Counted from the stretch's first letter, positions 1 to 9,614 are shown. The stretch: 64,000 nt of DNA from CAG-273 sp963929915 (GCA_963929915.1 CAWVJY010000003.1:1-64000), one strand, 5' to 3'. The notes: generated by a model from the sequence alone, not told the origin. Made by a program: numbers and translations.

Positions 1-855
<855 letters not shown>

Positions 856-952
856 CAGTATGAAAAAAGGTGGAAGAGTTGAAGGAAGAAGTTTACGAGA
901 AGTTTTCTCTATATATTTTTGAGTGTACTTAAAAAAGAAGTATACGAAACAT

Positions 953-1070
953 TTCTGGTGATAATAACATGGAGGAAATACCTGTTCCCATACCGAACAC
1001 AGAAGTCAAGCTCCAATGTGCCGAAGATATTTGCGGGTTACCCTGCTGAGGAAAATAGGTTGTCGCCAGA
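953..1070 (+). rRNA. 5S ribosomal RNA
   Basis: Contains the conserved segment CCCATACCGAACACAGAAG and closing ends TCTGGTG / CGCCAGA that pair as helix I. It follows the 23S gene by about 97 nt with no tRNA in the spacer, the usual 23S-5S order of an rrn operon. End coordinates are approximate to a few bases. Confidence 0.93.
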
Positions 1071-1148
1071 TTTTTTTATGTTTAAAAACATGAGAAATTC
1101 TTGATTTCAATTTAATACTTGTAATAAATTTATATACTGATATTTTTT

Positions 1149-1196
1149 AAGAAACTAGAAATTAGATAAAATTTTAATTTGTGGTTTCTTTTTTTA
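1149..1196 (+). terminator. Terminator after the rRNA operon
   Basis: Inverted repeat AAGAAAC / GTTTCTT with an inner AAATTA / TAATTT pairing, followed by a T run. It lies about 80 nt after 5S and probably ends the rrn transcript. The rest of 1073-1427 is very AT-rich and shows no other feature I can support. Confidence 0.7.
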
Positions 1197-1427
1197 TGTT
1201 TATGTATTATAATTCTTATGAATAGTATTCCATAGAATCTTAAGCATAATAGTTTTAGGAAAAATAGAATATAATATATTTAGATAAATTTGATGAATTT
1301 ATATTATAGAATAAGATTTGTCATACTTTACAATTATAATTATAACTATACTTATCTTTAAACTGATATGTTGTTTTATTCAATGCATTATAAGAATGTA
1401 AAAAAGTGAGAAAGGAATGATACTAAT

Positions 1428-2610
1428 ATGAATAAACAAATTAATGAATATATAACATGGGTAGGAAAAACAGACTGGGAATTAAAAAAATTTCATGGAG
1501 ATGAATTTACAACTACAAATGGATCCTCCTATAATGCCTATCTAATTCAAGATGAAAAAACAATTTTAATCGATACGGTTTGGCTACCTTATGATAAAGA
1601 GTTTGTAGCAAACTTAAAACAAACAATAGATTTATCCTAAAATAGATGCTATTATTATACAACATGGTGAAGTAGACCATAGTGGTTCTTTAGTAGAACT
1701 TATGAAAGAAATTCCAAATGTGCCAATTTACTGTACACAAAATGGAATTAAATCTATTAAAGGACAATATCATCAAGAGTGGAATTTCATCCCTGTAAAA
1801 ACAGGGGACAAGCTTTCTACTGGTAAACATACCTTAACTTTTATAGAAGCACCAATGCTTCATTGGCCAGATACTATGTTTACTTATATGGATGGAGAAA
1901 ATATTTTGTTTAGTAATGATGGTTTTGGACAGCATCTAGCATCAGAATTTTTATATGCAGATGAAGTAAATCAAGCAGAGTTGTGGAACCAAGCTATTAC
2001 TTATTATGCCAATATTTTAGCACCATTCAGCATGCTAGTAAAAAAGAAAATTCATGAAATTTTAGAGATGAATTTAAAAATTGAAATGATATGTCCAAGC
2101 CATGGACTAATTTGGAGAAAAAATCCAGAACAAATTGTACAAAAATATTTGGAATGGGCAAATAATTATCAAGAAAATCAAATTACTATTTTGTATGATA
2201 CGATGTGGAATAGCACCAGAAAAATGGCAGAATTGATTGCAGAAGGAATACAAACTATAGATAAAACTGTTACCATTAAAATTATGAATACTGCAAAAGA
2301 TGACAAAACAGAAGTATTAACGCAAGTTTTTAAATCAAAAGCAATTCTAGTTGGTTCTCCTACAGTAAATAATGGTTACTTACATTCTATTGCTGGAATT
2401 TTGGAAATGATAAAAGGAATGAAACTAAAAAATAAAAGCGCTGCTGCCTTTGGAAGTTATGGTTGGAGTGGAGAAGCACCAAGCAAAATAGAAGAAGAGC
2501 TAACAAAGTCTGGGTTTGAAATTACTGAACCTTCCTTGAAAGTAGCATGGAAACCAGACAAAGAAGATACAAAACAATGTATAGAATTTGGAAAAAGGAT
2601 AGCAAAATAG
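1428..2610 (+). pseudogene. fprA: Flavodiiron protein (FprA type), frameshifted
   Basis: Flavodiiron proteins reduce O2 or NO in the cytoplasm of anaerobes, using a metallo-beta-lactamase-like di-iron domain followed by a flavodoxin domain. Both are present: the HGEVDH di-iron motif is encoded at 1663-1680, and flavodoxin-like segments (ILYDTMWNST, VGSPTVNNGYL, FGSYGWSGEA) follow in the C-terminal half. Reading starts at ATG 1428 and hits TAA at 1638. The remaining protein, including the HxExDH motif, continues in another frame, so one extra base lies at about 1636-1638 (TCC-T-AAA). With that base removed the protein would be about 394 aa, normal for the family. An assembly error is as likely as true inactivation. 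A flavin reductase gene, a plausible electron-transfer partner, follows. Confidence 0.88.
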
Positions 2611-2732
2611 AAAAATGATACTCGTAAAAGTATATTTTTATAAAAAAATATAGAAAAGAAAAAACATTTTAACTGATAAACAGTAAAAAAATGAAATGAA
2701 TAATGAAAAATAGAATAGAAAAGGAAGAAAAA

Positions 2733-3309
2733 ATGAGTAAAGTGAGTTGGAAAGCAGGAACTTTTTTATATCCCTTACCAGTTGTCATGGTAACTTGTGG
2801 AGATATGAAAAATAGTAATATTATAACAGTAGCATGGACAGGCATTATTAATACAAACAAGCCAATGTGCTATATTTCTGTGCGTAAGGAGAGATATTCC
2901 CATAATATGATAAAAAAGAATGGAGAATTTGTTATTAATTTCACAAATGAAAAGCTTAGCATATGCTACAGATTGGTGTGGAGTAAAAACAGGAGCAAAA
3001 GTAGATAAATTTAAAGAAATGCACTTAACCAAAGAACCTGCTAAATTTGTAAAATGTCCATTAATTAAAGAGAGTCCGGCAAGTATAGAATGTAAAGTAA
3101 TTGAAGTAAAAGAACTAGGAAGTCATGACATGTTTATAGCAGAAATTGTTTCAATAGATGCGGACGAACAATATATTGATAGCAAAGGAGCTTTTGATAT
3201 TACAAGATGTCATTTAATTACTTATGCAAATGGAAAATATTTTGCATTGGGAAAACAAGTAGGAAAGTTTGGCTATTCTGTACAAAAAAGAAAAAAGCCA
3301 AGAAAATAG
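2733..3309 (+). pseudogene. Flavin reductase family protein (flavoredoxin-like), frameshifted
   Basis: Small FMN-binding flavin reductase/flavoredoxin-like protein of about 190 aa once repaired. The first part (WKAGTFLYPLPVVMVTCGD, then a VAWTGIINTNKP segment) is typical of the flavin-binding split-barrel fold. The continuation (AYATDWCGVKTGAKVDKF) is in another frame. The shift falls at about 2957-2960, where one surplus base separates the conserved EKL and AYAT segments. ATG 2733 is preferred because GGAAG precedes it. It lies downstream of the flavodiiron gene and may supply electrons or flavin to it; that link is inference. Confidence 0.82.
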
Positions 3310-3393
3310 CAAAATAAAAAATTGATTAAAATTTTAAAACTAATTGAACAAACTAATTTTAAAAAGGGAAAATGAAAAAGAGAGAAAAAACAC

Positions 3394-3422
3394 TTGACGA
3401 AAGATAAATAAATAAGTACAAT
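3394..3422 (+). promoter_or_regulatory. Promoter of the 617-aa prepilin-like gene
   Basis: TTGACG (3394-3399), 17-nt spacer, TACAAT (3417-3422), 32 nt before the ATG. The same spacing is found before the other two prepilin-like genes. Confidence 0.65.
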
Positions 3423-3454
3423 AAAGATGAAAATAAAAAGAAAGGAATAAACAA

Positions 3455-5308
3455 ATGAAAAACATTAAAAAGCTTGAAACAGTGCGAGATAACTTATTTT
3501 CTAATTCAAAAGGAATAACATTAATTGTATTGGTGGTAACAATTGTGATAATGCTAATATTAGCAGGAATAACCATAGAAATAGCACTAAAAGATGAGGG
3601 ACTTGTAGACTTAGCAAAACAATCTAAAGAACAACAATTAATTGAAACATATAAAAGTAGGATAGGAATCGTAGGAACAAGCTGGTCATTAAATAGAGCA
3701 TTAGATGATAGTATAACAGTAGATGACTTGTGGCAAGACATGCAAGATGCAGAAATAATAGAAGATAAAGATAGAGATGTAGAAAAATTAGACGATAATG
3801 GAAACTACATTATTACAGTGCCAGAAGGGTATAAATTTCAAATTCATATTAATGAATATGATGATGTAGAAGTAGACTATATAGGAAAAGAAGATAACCT
3901 ATTACCATATATTAGTGCAATAACGGTAGTAAATCAAACAACAAATAGTGTAGAATTACAAGTAAGCGTAACTAGATTAAATGGAGGAACATTAAGTTAT
4001 TATTATAAAGTAAAGGGAGAGCTAGATGAAAACTATCAACTAGCAAAAGGAAATACAACAGATTTAACAGCAAATATAACGGGATTAACAGATAAAACAA
4101 CTTATGAAATAAAGGTAGAAGCAACAAACGAAAACGGAACAACAGAAAAAATAACAGAAGTATTGATAGGAGAATTAAAAGGAACAATTAATCAAAAAGG
4201 AGAAACTCAGTGGAATAATGGAACCGCAACCATCTATTTAGAGACACAAGTACCAAATGTAAGTATTTTATATCAAATTAATAGTACAGAAGGAACCTAT
4301 CTACCTTATGATGATACTCAAGGAATAACGGGATTAGAGCATGGAGATACAGTATTTGCCGTATTAAGTGATGGAACTAATATAACAGATTATACAAGTA
4401 TTAATATTGAAGATGATATACCACCACAATCAGCAATAATAGCATTAGGTTCACAAACAGTAAAAGAAGGAGAAATCATAACAGCAACCGTAACACATAT
4501 AGATAATGAAAGTGGAGTACAACCTACCAATTGTAAATGGGTATATAATACAAGAAGTACAACAATAGGAACAGAAGAAAGTAGTTATTTAAATACATTT
4601 AATAGTAATGGACAAACAATTAATTTAACAGCATCTACGGCAGGAACTTATTATTTACATGTATTAACAATAGATAAAGCAGGAAATAAAATAGAAACGA
4701 TTTCAAATCCAATAACGGTAACAGCAGCAAATAGAGCACCAGTAATTGCTAGTGTAAGTTTAAATAAAAAAACAACAAATTCTATTACTGTAAATGCACA
4801 AGCAACAGATGCAGATAATAATAATTTAACTTATACACTATACACTAGTACATCAAAAAGTAGTGGATTTACACAAAAAGCAAAATCTGCAGCAACTACT
4901 TCAGGAACTCAGGTAACATTAACTGCCTCAGGCTTAAGCCAATATACCAATTATTATTATTATATAACAGTAACAGATGGAACAGAAACAGTACAAGGTT
5001 CCACAAGTACAGCTGTGAGAACTTTTTGTCCAGGAAATACAGAGTACTGTAGTGGTGGAAGAGAAGAATCTGAGGATTGTAGTAGATGTGGTGGAACTGG
5101 AAATATGTATAGGTGCCATATATGTTCTTACACAATGACATATATGGGAACATGTTTAAGATGTTCTAATAAAATTCTCGCATCAGATAGAATTGATTGT
5201 ACTTCATGTGGTGGAGAAGGAGAAATTACAACAATATCTCCTTGTGAACATGGTATGACATATTCTCATTACTATTGCGAACATGGTTATACTAGTCAAC
5301 ATGATTAA
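3455..5308 (+). CDS. Prepilin-like surface protein, FN3-like repeats, Cys-rich zinc-finger tail
   Basis: 617 aa. Residues about 19-45 (KGITLIVLVVTIV and onward) form a prepilin-type cleavage/anchor segment, but the Glu usually at +5 of mature pilins is replaced by a hydrophobic residue. Residues about 150-480 are beta-rich, Thr/Asn-rich repeats resembling fibronectin type III or Big domains. The last about 90 residues hold many Cys and His in DnaJ-like zinc-finger spacing (CSRCGGTG, CTSCGGEG, CHIC, CLRC, CEHG). The middle is clearly paralogous to the 930-aa protein at 9688 (shared ELKG...QKG...W.NGTA segments), but the tail is unrelated to the GC-rich tails of the other two. Probably secreted and membrane-anchored; function unknown. 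RBS AAAGGAAT precedes the ATG. Confidence 0.8.
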   Translation: MKNIKKLETVRDNLFSNSKGITLIVLVVTIVIMLILAGITIEIALKDEGLVDLAKQSKEQQLIETYKSRIGIVGTSWSLNRALDDSITVDDLWQDMQDAEIIEDKDRDVEKLDDNGNYIITVPEGYKFQIHINEYDDVEVDYIGKEDNLLPYISAITVVNQTTNSVELQVSVTRLNGGTLSYYYKVKGELDENYQLAKGNTTDLTANITGLTDKTTYEIKVEATNENGTTEKITEVLIGELKGTINQKGETQWNNGTATIYLETQVPNVSILYQINSTEGTYLPYDDTQGITGLEHGDTVFAVLSDGTNITDYTSINIEDDIPPQSAIIALGSQTVKEGEIITATVTHIDNESGVQPTNCKWVYNTRSTTIGTEESSYLNTFNSNGQTINLTASTAGTYYLHVLTIDKAGNKIETISNPITVTAANRAPVIASVSLNKKTTNSITVNAQATDADNNNLTYTLYTSTSKSSGFTQKAKSAATTSGTQVTLTASGLSQYTNYYYYITVTDGTETVQGSTSTAVRTFCPGNTEYCSGGREESEDCSRCGGTGNMYRCHICSYTMTYMGTCLRCSNKILASDRIDCTSCGGEGEITTISPCEHGMTYSHYYCEHGYTSQHD

Positions 5309-5384
5309 AATACTACATAAAATGATTAGCTAAGAAGGTCAATAGAAAAGTTAGCCAAAAAATGTACAAAATCTTATAAAATAG

Positions 5385-5413
5385 TTGACATCTTAGGCAA
5401 AAAATGGTACAAT
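5385..5413 (+). promoter_or_regulatory. Promoter of the rpmG-secE-nusG cluster
   Basis: TTGACA (5385-5390), 17-nt spacer, TACAAT (5408-5413), close to sigma-A consensus and 75 nt upstream of the rpmG start. Confidence 0.8.
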
Positions 5414-5415
5414 AA

Positions 5416-5444
5416 TTAAGCGTATGTGAGCAACATACGCTTAA
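5416..5444 (+). promoter_or_regulatory. Perfect 12-bp leader hairpin before rpmG
   Basis: TTAAGCGTATGT and ACATACGCTTAA form a perfect stem with a 5-nt loop, directly after the -10 box. There is no T run, so it is not an ordinary terminator. It may stabilise the 5' end of the mRNA or act as an operator; which is unknown. Confidence 0.5.
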
Positions 5445-5488
5445 TAAAATGAAATTCAAAAAGGAAAGATAAGCTGGAGGTGTTTGAA

Positions 5489-5653
5489 ATGGCTGCAAAA
5501 GGAGCAAGAGAACCAATTACATTAGAATGTACAGAATGTAAAAGAAGAAATTATTTAACAGAAAAGAACAAAAAAAATAATACAGAAAGATTAGAAGTTG
5601 TAAAATATTGCAAATTCTGTAACAAACGTACAACACATAAAGAAACAAAATAA
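5489..5653 (+). CDS. rpmG: 50S ribosomal protein L33 (zinc-binding form)
   Basis: 54 aa. L33 of the large ribosomal subunit with both CxxC pairs intact (CTEC and CKFC), i.e. the zinc-containing C+ paralogue type. ATG 5489 follows a TGGAGGTG ribosome binding site. It heads the secE-nusG-ribosomal protein cluster, the common position in Firmicutes. It is followed after 22 nt by secE. Confidence 0.95.
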   Translation: MAAKGAREPITLECTECKRRNYLTEKNKKNNTERLEVVKYCKFCNKRTTHKETK

Positions 5654-5675
5654 GCCTTTTAAGGGGGATAACAAA

Positions 5676-6074
5676 ATGCCTAAAGATGTAACGAAAAACG
5701 ATAAAAAAGAAAAAAAAGAAAACAAACACTTTTTTAAAGATTTTAAGGCAGAACTAAAAAGAGTAATTTGGCCAACACCAAAACAACTTGTCAATAATAC
5801 AGTAGCAGTTATTACCATTGTATTAATCACTGCAATTATTGTATTTGTGTTGGATTTAGTTTTCGAGCTAATGAATAGTTATGGTATTGACAAATTAAGA
5901 GGTATGGTAGAGTCTCAAAATGTGCAAACTGAAAATACAGATACAAATCAAGAATCACAAAATGCAGTAGACAATATCTTAAATGAAACAACCAATACAG
6001 AAAACAATGCAACTACTGAAAATGGCGAAACTGAAAGCAACACTGTAGAAAACGATACTGTAAATGAAGAATAA
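5676..6074 (+). CDS. secE: Preprotein translocase subunit SecE with long C-terminal extension
   Basis: 132 aa. SecE clamps SecY in the Sec channel. The conserved core is at residues about 18-68: an amphipathic helix with ELKRVIWPTPKQL, then one membrane helix (VAVITIVLITAIIVFVLDLVF). Single-TM SecE proteins are normally about 60-75 aa. Here about 60 extra residues rich in Asn, Thr and Glu follow the helix and should lie on the outer face of the membrane. The extension is low-complexity and its role is unknown. Position between rpmG and nusG (15 nt gap) confirms identity. Confidence 0.95.
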   Translation: MPKDVTKNDKKEKKENKHFFKDFKAELKRVIWPTPKQLVNNTVAVITIVLITAIIVFVLDLVFELMNSYGIDKLRGMVESQNVQTENTDTNQESQNAVDNILNETTNTENNATTENGETESNTVENDTVNEE

Positions 6075-6088
6075 GGAGGCTTATTAAT

Positions 6089-6622
6089 ATGTCTCAAGAA
6101 AAAGAAGAATTAGTACCTAGATGGTATGTGGTACATACTTATTCTGGTTATGAAAACAAAGTTAAAACAGACTTAGAAAAAACGATTAAAAACAGAGAAC
6201 TAGAAGATTACTTCTTTGAAATTATTGTTCCAATGGAAGAACAAATAGAAATAAAAGAAGGTCAAAGAAAAACAAACTTAAAAAAAGTATTTCCGGGTTA
6301 TGTTTTAATTAAAATGATTGTAACAGAAAAAACATGGTATATTGTAAGAAATACAAGAGGTGTTACAGGCTTTGTTGGTTCTGGAACAGACCCTATTCCT
6401 CTTACAGACGAGGAAATTAGAAAAATGGGATTTGAACAAATAGAAGTTAATGTGGACTATGGTGTTCATGACTCTGTACGTATTATGGAAGGTCCTTTAA
6501 CCGACTTTACAGGAGTAGTTACAGAAATCAATAAAGAAAAACATAAGGTAAAAGTATTAGTATCTATGTTTGGGAGAGAAACACCAGTAGAACTAGAATT
6601 TTCACAAGTTCAAAAAATCTAA
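6089..6622 (+). CDS. nusG: Transcription termination/antitermination protein NusG
   Basis: 177 aa, normal length. The N-terminal NGN domain starts at PRWYVVHTYSGYENKV and includes VFPGYVLIKM. A C-terminal KOW domain contains VRIMEGPLTDFTGVV. It binds RNA polymerase and modulates pausing, termination and coupling to translation. RBS AAGGAGG precedes the ATG. It is the third gene of the cluster; a 134-nt gap with a small hairpin (about 6702-6718) but no clear terminator separates it from rplK. Confidence 0.97.
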   Translation: MSQEKEELVPRWYVVHTYSGYENKVKTDLEKTIKNRELEDYFFEIIVPMEEQIEIKEGQRKTNLKKVFPGYVLIKMIVTEKTWYIVRNTRGVTGFVGSGTDPIPLTDEEIRKMGFEQIEVNVDYGVHDSVRIMEGPLTDFTGVVTEINKEKHKVKVLVSMFGRETPVELEFSQVQKI

Positions 6623-6756
6623 ATTTTAATTTATAACTTTGTATTAATTTGTTAGTTTTCACATACTCGTTCTAAATTAAAAAAATAAATCATTTGTTAG
6701 TAATCTAATTTTTAGATTGAATATACATATAAAAAACTAAAGGAGGTGCTAGAACA

Positions 6757-7185
6757 ATGGCAGAAAAAGAAATAGGAAGTGTAATTAAACTACAAATTCC
6801 AGCAGGAAAGGCAAGTCCAGCTCCACCAGTAGGACCAGCATTAGGTGCAAGTGGTGTTAATATTATGGAATTTGTAAAACAATTCAATGATAGAACAGCA
6901 CAAATGGGTGGAACTATTATCCCAGTAGTCATTACAGTATATAAAGATAAATCATTTGAATTTATTACAAAAGAACCACCTATGGCAGTTTTAATTAAAC
7001 AAGCTGTAAAAATAGAAAAAGGTTCTGGAAAACCTAATAGAGATAAAGTAGCTAAAATTACAAAGGCTCAAGTAGAAGAAGTAGCAAAAAAGAAAATGCC
7101 AGACTTAAATGCAGCATCATTAGAAGCAGCAATGAGTATGGTAGCAGGAACTGCTAGATCTATGGGAATTGTAGTAGTAGACTAA
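6757..7185 (+). CDS. rplK: 50S ribosomal protein L11
   Basis: 142 aa, standard length. Binds the GTPase-associated centre of 23S rRNA. The N-terminal domain has the family signature IPAGKASPAPPVGPALG. The C-terminal RNA-binding domain carries the GTARSMGI motif near the end. RBS AAAGGAGGTG precedes the ATG. It is followed after a short gap by rplA, the conserved L11-L1 order. Confidence 0.97.
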   Translation: MAEKEIGSVIKLQIPAGKASPAPPVGPALGASGVNIMEFVKQFNDRTAQMGGTIIPVVITVYKDKSFEFITKEPPMAVLIKQAVKIEKGSGKPNRDKVAKITKAQVEEVAKKKMPDLNAASLEAAMSMVAGTARSMGIVVVD

Positions 7186-7237
7186 TTGAAAATTGGGAGA
7201 AAGTAACAACTTTCGCTTGAACCAAAGGAGGGAAAAT

Positions 7238-7921
7238 ATGAAAAAAGGAAAGAGATATCAAGAAGCAGAAAAACTAATTGATAGAAAAAAATTATATAGT
7301 GCAAAAGAAGCACTAGATACCATTGAAAAAATGCCAAAAACAAAATTTGACGAAACAGTTGAATTACATGTTAAATTAGGTGTGGATTCTAAACAAGCTG
7401 ACCAACAAGTAAGAGGTACTACCGTACTTCCAAATGGTACAGGTAAAACACAAAAAGTATTAGTGTTTGCAAAAGGACCAAAAGCAGACGAAGCCACAAA
7501 AGCAGGAGCTGACTTTGTTGGAGCAGAAGAATTAATTCCAAAAATCGAAAAAGAAAACTGGTTTGATTATGATGTTATCGTTGCAACACCAGATATGATG
7601 GGAGTTGTAGGAAGATTAGGTAAAGTATTAGGTCCAAAAGGATTAATGCCAAACCCTAAATCTGGAACAGTAACTATGGATGTAACAAAAGCAATCCAAG
7701 AAATTAAATCAGGAAAAGTAGAATACAGACTTGATAAAAATAACATTGTTCACCTAGGTTTTGGTAAAGTATCATTTGGTGCAGATAAGCTACTAGAAAA
7801 CTATGAAACTATTATAAATGCAATTATTAAAGCAAAACCAGCTGCAGCAAAAGGACAATACATTAAAAGTGTAGCAATCTCTACCACAATGGGACCAAGT
7901 ATGTATATTGATCAAAAATAG
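7238..7921 (+). CDS. rplA: 50S ribosomal protein L1
   Basis: 227 aa. Primary 23S rRNA-binding protein of the L1 stalk, and in many bacteria a translational repressor of the L11-L1 mRNA. Conserved segments include KGKRYQEA at the start, the central LGKVLGPKGLMPNPKSGTV and the C-terminal TMGPS. An upstream in-frame start exists at 7193, but ATG 7238 is chosen because it follows AAAGGAGGG and matches the family N-terminus. The L10 leader and attenuator follow. Confidence 0.96.
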   Translation: MKKGKRYQEAEKLIDRKKLYSAKEALDTIEKMPKTKFDETVELHVKLGVDSKQADQQVRGTTVLPNGTGKTQKVLVFAKGPKADEATKAGADFVGAEELIPKIEKENWFDYDVIVATPDMMGVVGRLGKVLGPKGLMPNPKSGTVTMDVTKAIQEIKSGKVEYRLDKNNIVHLGFGKVSFGADKLLENYETIINAIIKAKPAAAKGQYIKSVAISTTMGPSMYIDQK

Positions 7922-7929
7922 AAAATAGA

Positions 7930-8045
7930 TTTATTGCCGAAGAAAGTAAGCAATTTGGTAAGTCTTACCGAGGCAAAGAAAAGAGCGGATTTTTAAGTCC
8001 AATCAATCTTTGTCTTGAAAAGGCAAAATTGATTGGATTTTTTTA
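7930..8045 (+). promoter_or_regulatory. Probable L10 (rplJL) mRNA leader
   Basis: Structured leader between rplA and rplJ, where Firmicutes carry the L10 leader that binds L10-L12 and controls rplJL expression. A paired region around 7935-7975 precedes a strong hairpin plus T run (7998-8044), consistent with an attenuator. Assigned from position and architecture; the kink-turn details were not verified. Confidence 0.65.
7998..8044 (+). terminator. Attenuator/terminator in the L10 leader
   Basis: TCCAATCAAT pairs perfectly with ATTGATTGGA (10 bp), followed by seven Ts. It lies 88 nt before the rplJ start, so it should limit read-through from rplA into rplJL. Confidence 0.82.
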
Positions 8046-8131
8046 GGTAAATAAAGATATTTTAATGATAATTGTTAACAATTAAAATTTACTAAATAAA
8101 ACAATTTTTCATAAACTTGGGAGGTGAAAAA

Positions 8132-8638
8132 ATGGCAAGCAAAACAGTTTTAGCACAAAAAGAAGAAGAAGTTAAAAAACTATCTGAAGAATTAAAAGCA
8201 GCAAAAGTAGTTTTGTTGACAGACTACAGAGGAATTAATGTAGCAGATGTAACAAAATTAAGAACAGACTTAAGAAATGCAAATAGTCAGTACAGAGTTA
8301 TTAAAAATAACATTATTAAAAGAGCATTAAATGCAAATGGAGAAAATGGACTAGATGAACTTCTAGAAGGACCAACAGCAATTGTAACTGGTACAGAAGA
8401 CTATCTAGAACCATCTAAAATCATTTATAATTTCTCTAAAAACAATGAATTCTACAAAATTAAAGGTGGAATTATTGATGGAAAAGTAATGACAGCTGAA
8501 GAAATCATTACTTTAGCAAAATTACCATCCAGACAAGAACTTATGGCAAAATTGGCAGGTGCTTTACTTGGCAATATTACCAAATTGGCTGTTGCTTTGG
8601 ATGCTGTTAAAGCACAAAAGGAACAAGCTAACGCTTAA
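8132..8638 (+). CDS. rplJ: 50S ribosomal protein L10
   Basis: 168 aa. L10 anchors L7/L12 dimers to the ribosomal stalk. The family pattern is clear: an N-terminal domain with LTDYRGINVADVTKLR and YRVIKNNIIKRAL, and a C-terminal helix for L12 binding. ATG 8132 follows GGGAGGTG and gives the normal N-terminus, so the upstream in-frame start at 8117 is rejected. The TAA stop sits exactly at the edge of palindromic element D, which separates it from rplL. Confidence 0.96.
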   Translation: MASKTVLAQKEEEVKKLSEELKAAKVVLLTDYRGINVADVTKLRTDLRNANSQYRVIKNNIIKRALNANGENGLDELLEGPTAIVTGTEDYLEPSKIIYNFSKNNEFYKIKGGIIDGKVMTAEEIITLAKLPSRQELMAKLAGALLGNITKLAVALDAVKAQKEQANA

Positions 8639-8759
8639 TTCTTATGAAAAGCTTCGTCTAACTTCGTTAACCATCGCTTAAAATTTTTTCAATGTACAGC
8701 TCGTACAATTTCAAAATTTTAGCTCGGTTGCCTCGTTATACTCGCTTTTGATAAGAATT
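8637..8759. repeat. Element D: about 123-bp imperfect palindrome between rplJ and rplL
   Basis: Outer arms AATTCTTATGAAAAGC and GCTTTTGATAAGAATT pair with one mismatch. Inner segments also pair (AAAATTTT flanks; GTAC-AGCTC-GTAC at the centre). The left arm begins at the rplJ stop codon. No T run follows, so it is probably not a terminator. It resembles elements A-C and E in architecture, though not in sequence. It could set the L10:L12 mRNA ratio by processing, or be an inserted palindrome. Confidence 0.7.
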
Positions 8760-8819
8760 CATAACAAACAAAAAATAATAAAAAAATTTTAAAAAATGAA
8801 AGAAGGAGGTCATTGTAAA

Positions 8820-9185
8820 ATGGCAAAAGTTGATGAATTATTAGAAACTATCGACACTTTAACAGTTGTTGAATTATCAGAATTAGTAAAAGGAATTGAA
8901 GAAAAATATGGAGTATCTGCAGCAGCAGTTGCAGCACCAGTAGCTGGTGGAGCAGCAGGAGCAGCTGAAGAAAAATCTGAATTTAATGTAGTATTAAAAG
9001 AAGTAGGAGCAAACAAAATCCAAGTAATTAAAGTAGTTAGAGATGCTACAGGATTAGGATTAAAAGAAGCAAAAGACTTAGTAGACGGTGCTCCAAAAAC
9101 AGTTAAAGAAAATGTAAAGAAAGAAGAAGCAGAAGAATTAAAAGCTAAATTCGAAGAAGCAGGAGCTACAGTAGAATTACAATAA
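8820..9185 (+). CDS. rplL: 50S ribosomal protein L7/L12
   Basis: 121 aa. Stalk protein that recruits translational GTPases. It has an N-terminal dimerisation helix (VDELLETIDTLTVVELSELV), an Ala/Gly hinge (AAAVAAPVAGGAAGAA) and the C-terminal domain with GLGLKEAKDLVDGAP. ATG 8820 follows GAAGGAGG; the in-frame ATG at 8796 lies before the RBS and is rejected. Unusually, rpoB does not follow: a terminator and a convergent gene do. Confidence 0.97.
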   Translation: MAKVDELLETIDTLTVVELSELVKGIEEKYGVSAAAVAAPVAGGAAGAAEEKSEFNVVLKEVGANKIQVIKVVRDATGLGLKEAKDLVDGAPKTVKENVKKEEAEELKAKFEEAGATVELQ

Positions 9186-9199
9186 TTATATATATAATA

Positions 9200-9234
9200 A
9201 GAAAAAAGACTAGAATTAACTAGTCTTTTTCTTT
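9200..9234. terminator. Bidirectional terminator after rplL
   Basis: AAAAAGACTAG pairs with CTAGTCTTTTT, with T runs on both strands. It closes the ribosomal protein operon and overlaps the stop of the convergent XRE gene. Confidence 0.88.
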
Positions 9235-9485
9235 AAATTTGTATAATCAAATAACTTTTCTATAGGTACCTCTAATGCTTGACTAATTTTCCATAAAGTA
9301 ACCACACTAATACCTTGTGATATTTTTTCACTTTCTAAATTACCAATCAAAGCAGTAGAAACATCTACTAGTTCTGCTAACCTTTCTTGCGTCATCTTTT
9401 CCTTATTTAAACTATATAATTTCCTATAATACCTTACATTTTGACCAATTACATTAAATATTTCATCAGAACTTAAATCTTTCAT
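9216..9485 (-). CDS. Small XRE-family DNA-binding regulator
   Basis: 89 aa, almost entirely one Cro/C1-type helix-turn-helix (MTQERLAELVDVSTALIGNL with a following recognition-helix region and the VVTLWKISQALEVPIEKLF tail). It should bind DNA as a dimer; targets are unknown. It lies divergent from the 930-aa prepilin-like gene, with both starts facing the 9486-9687 intergenic region, so control of that gene is a reasonable guess. It ends inside the shared terminator. Confidence 0.85.
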   Translation of the reverse strand: MKDLSSDEIFNVIGQNVRYYRKLYSLNKEKMTQERLAELVDVSTALIGNLESEKISQGISVVTLWKISQALEVPIEKLFDYTNLKKKTS

Positions 9486-9614
9486 AATTACTCCTTTTAT
9501 TAACTATATCATTAATATTAAATTATTAATAAATTACAGTAATTGCAACTATTACACAATAATTTTCTAATGTTATAAAAGAAAATACAATACACTTAAA
9601 ATGATAAAATATCA

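Noticed and set aside
919..1104. 61-codon frame
   Set aside because: It crosses the 5S rRNA gene.
3455..5308. True type IV pilin subunit
   Set aside because: The anchor resembles a prepilin signal, but the +5 Glu is missing, the protein is very large and no pilus genes are nearby.
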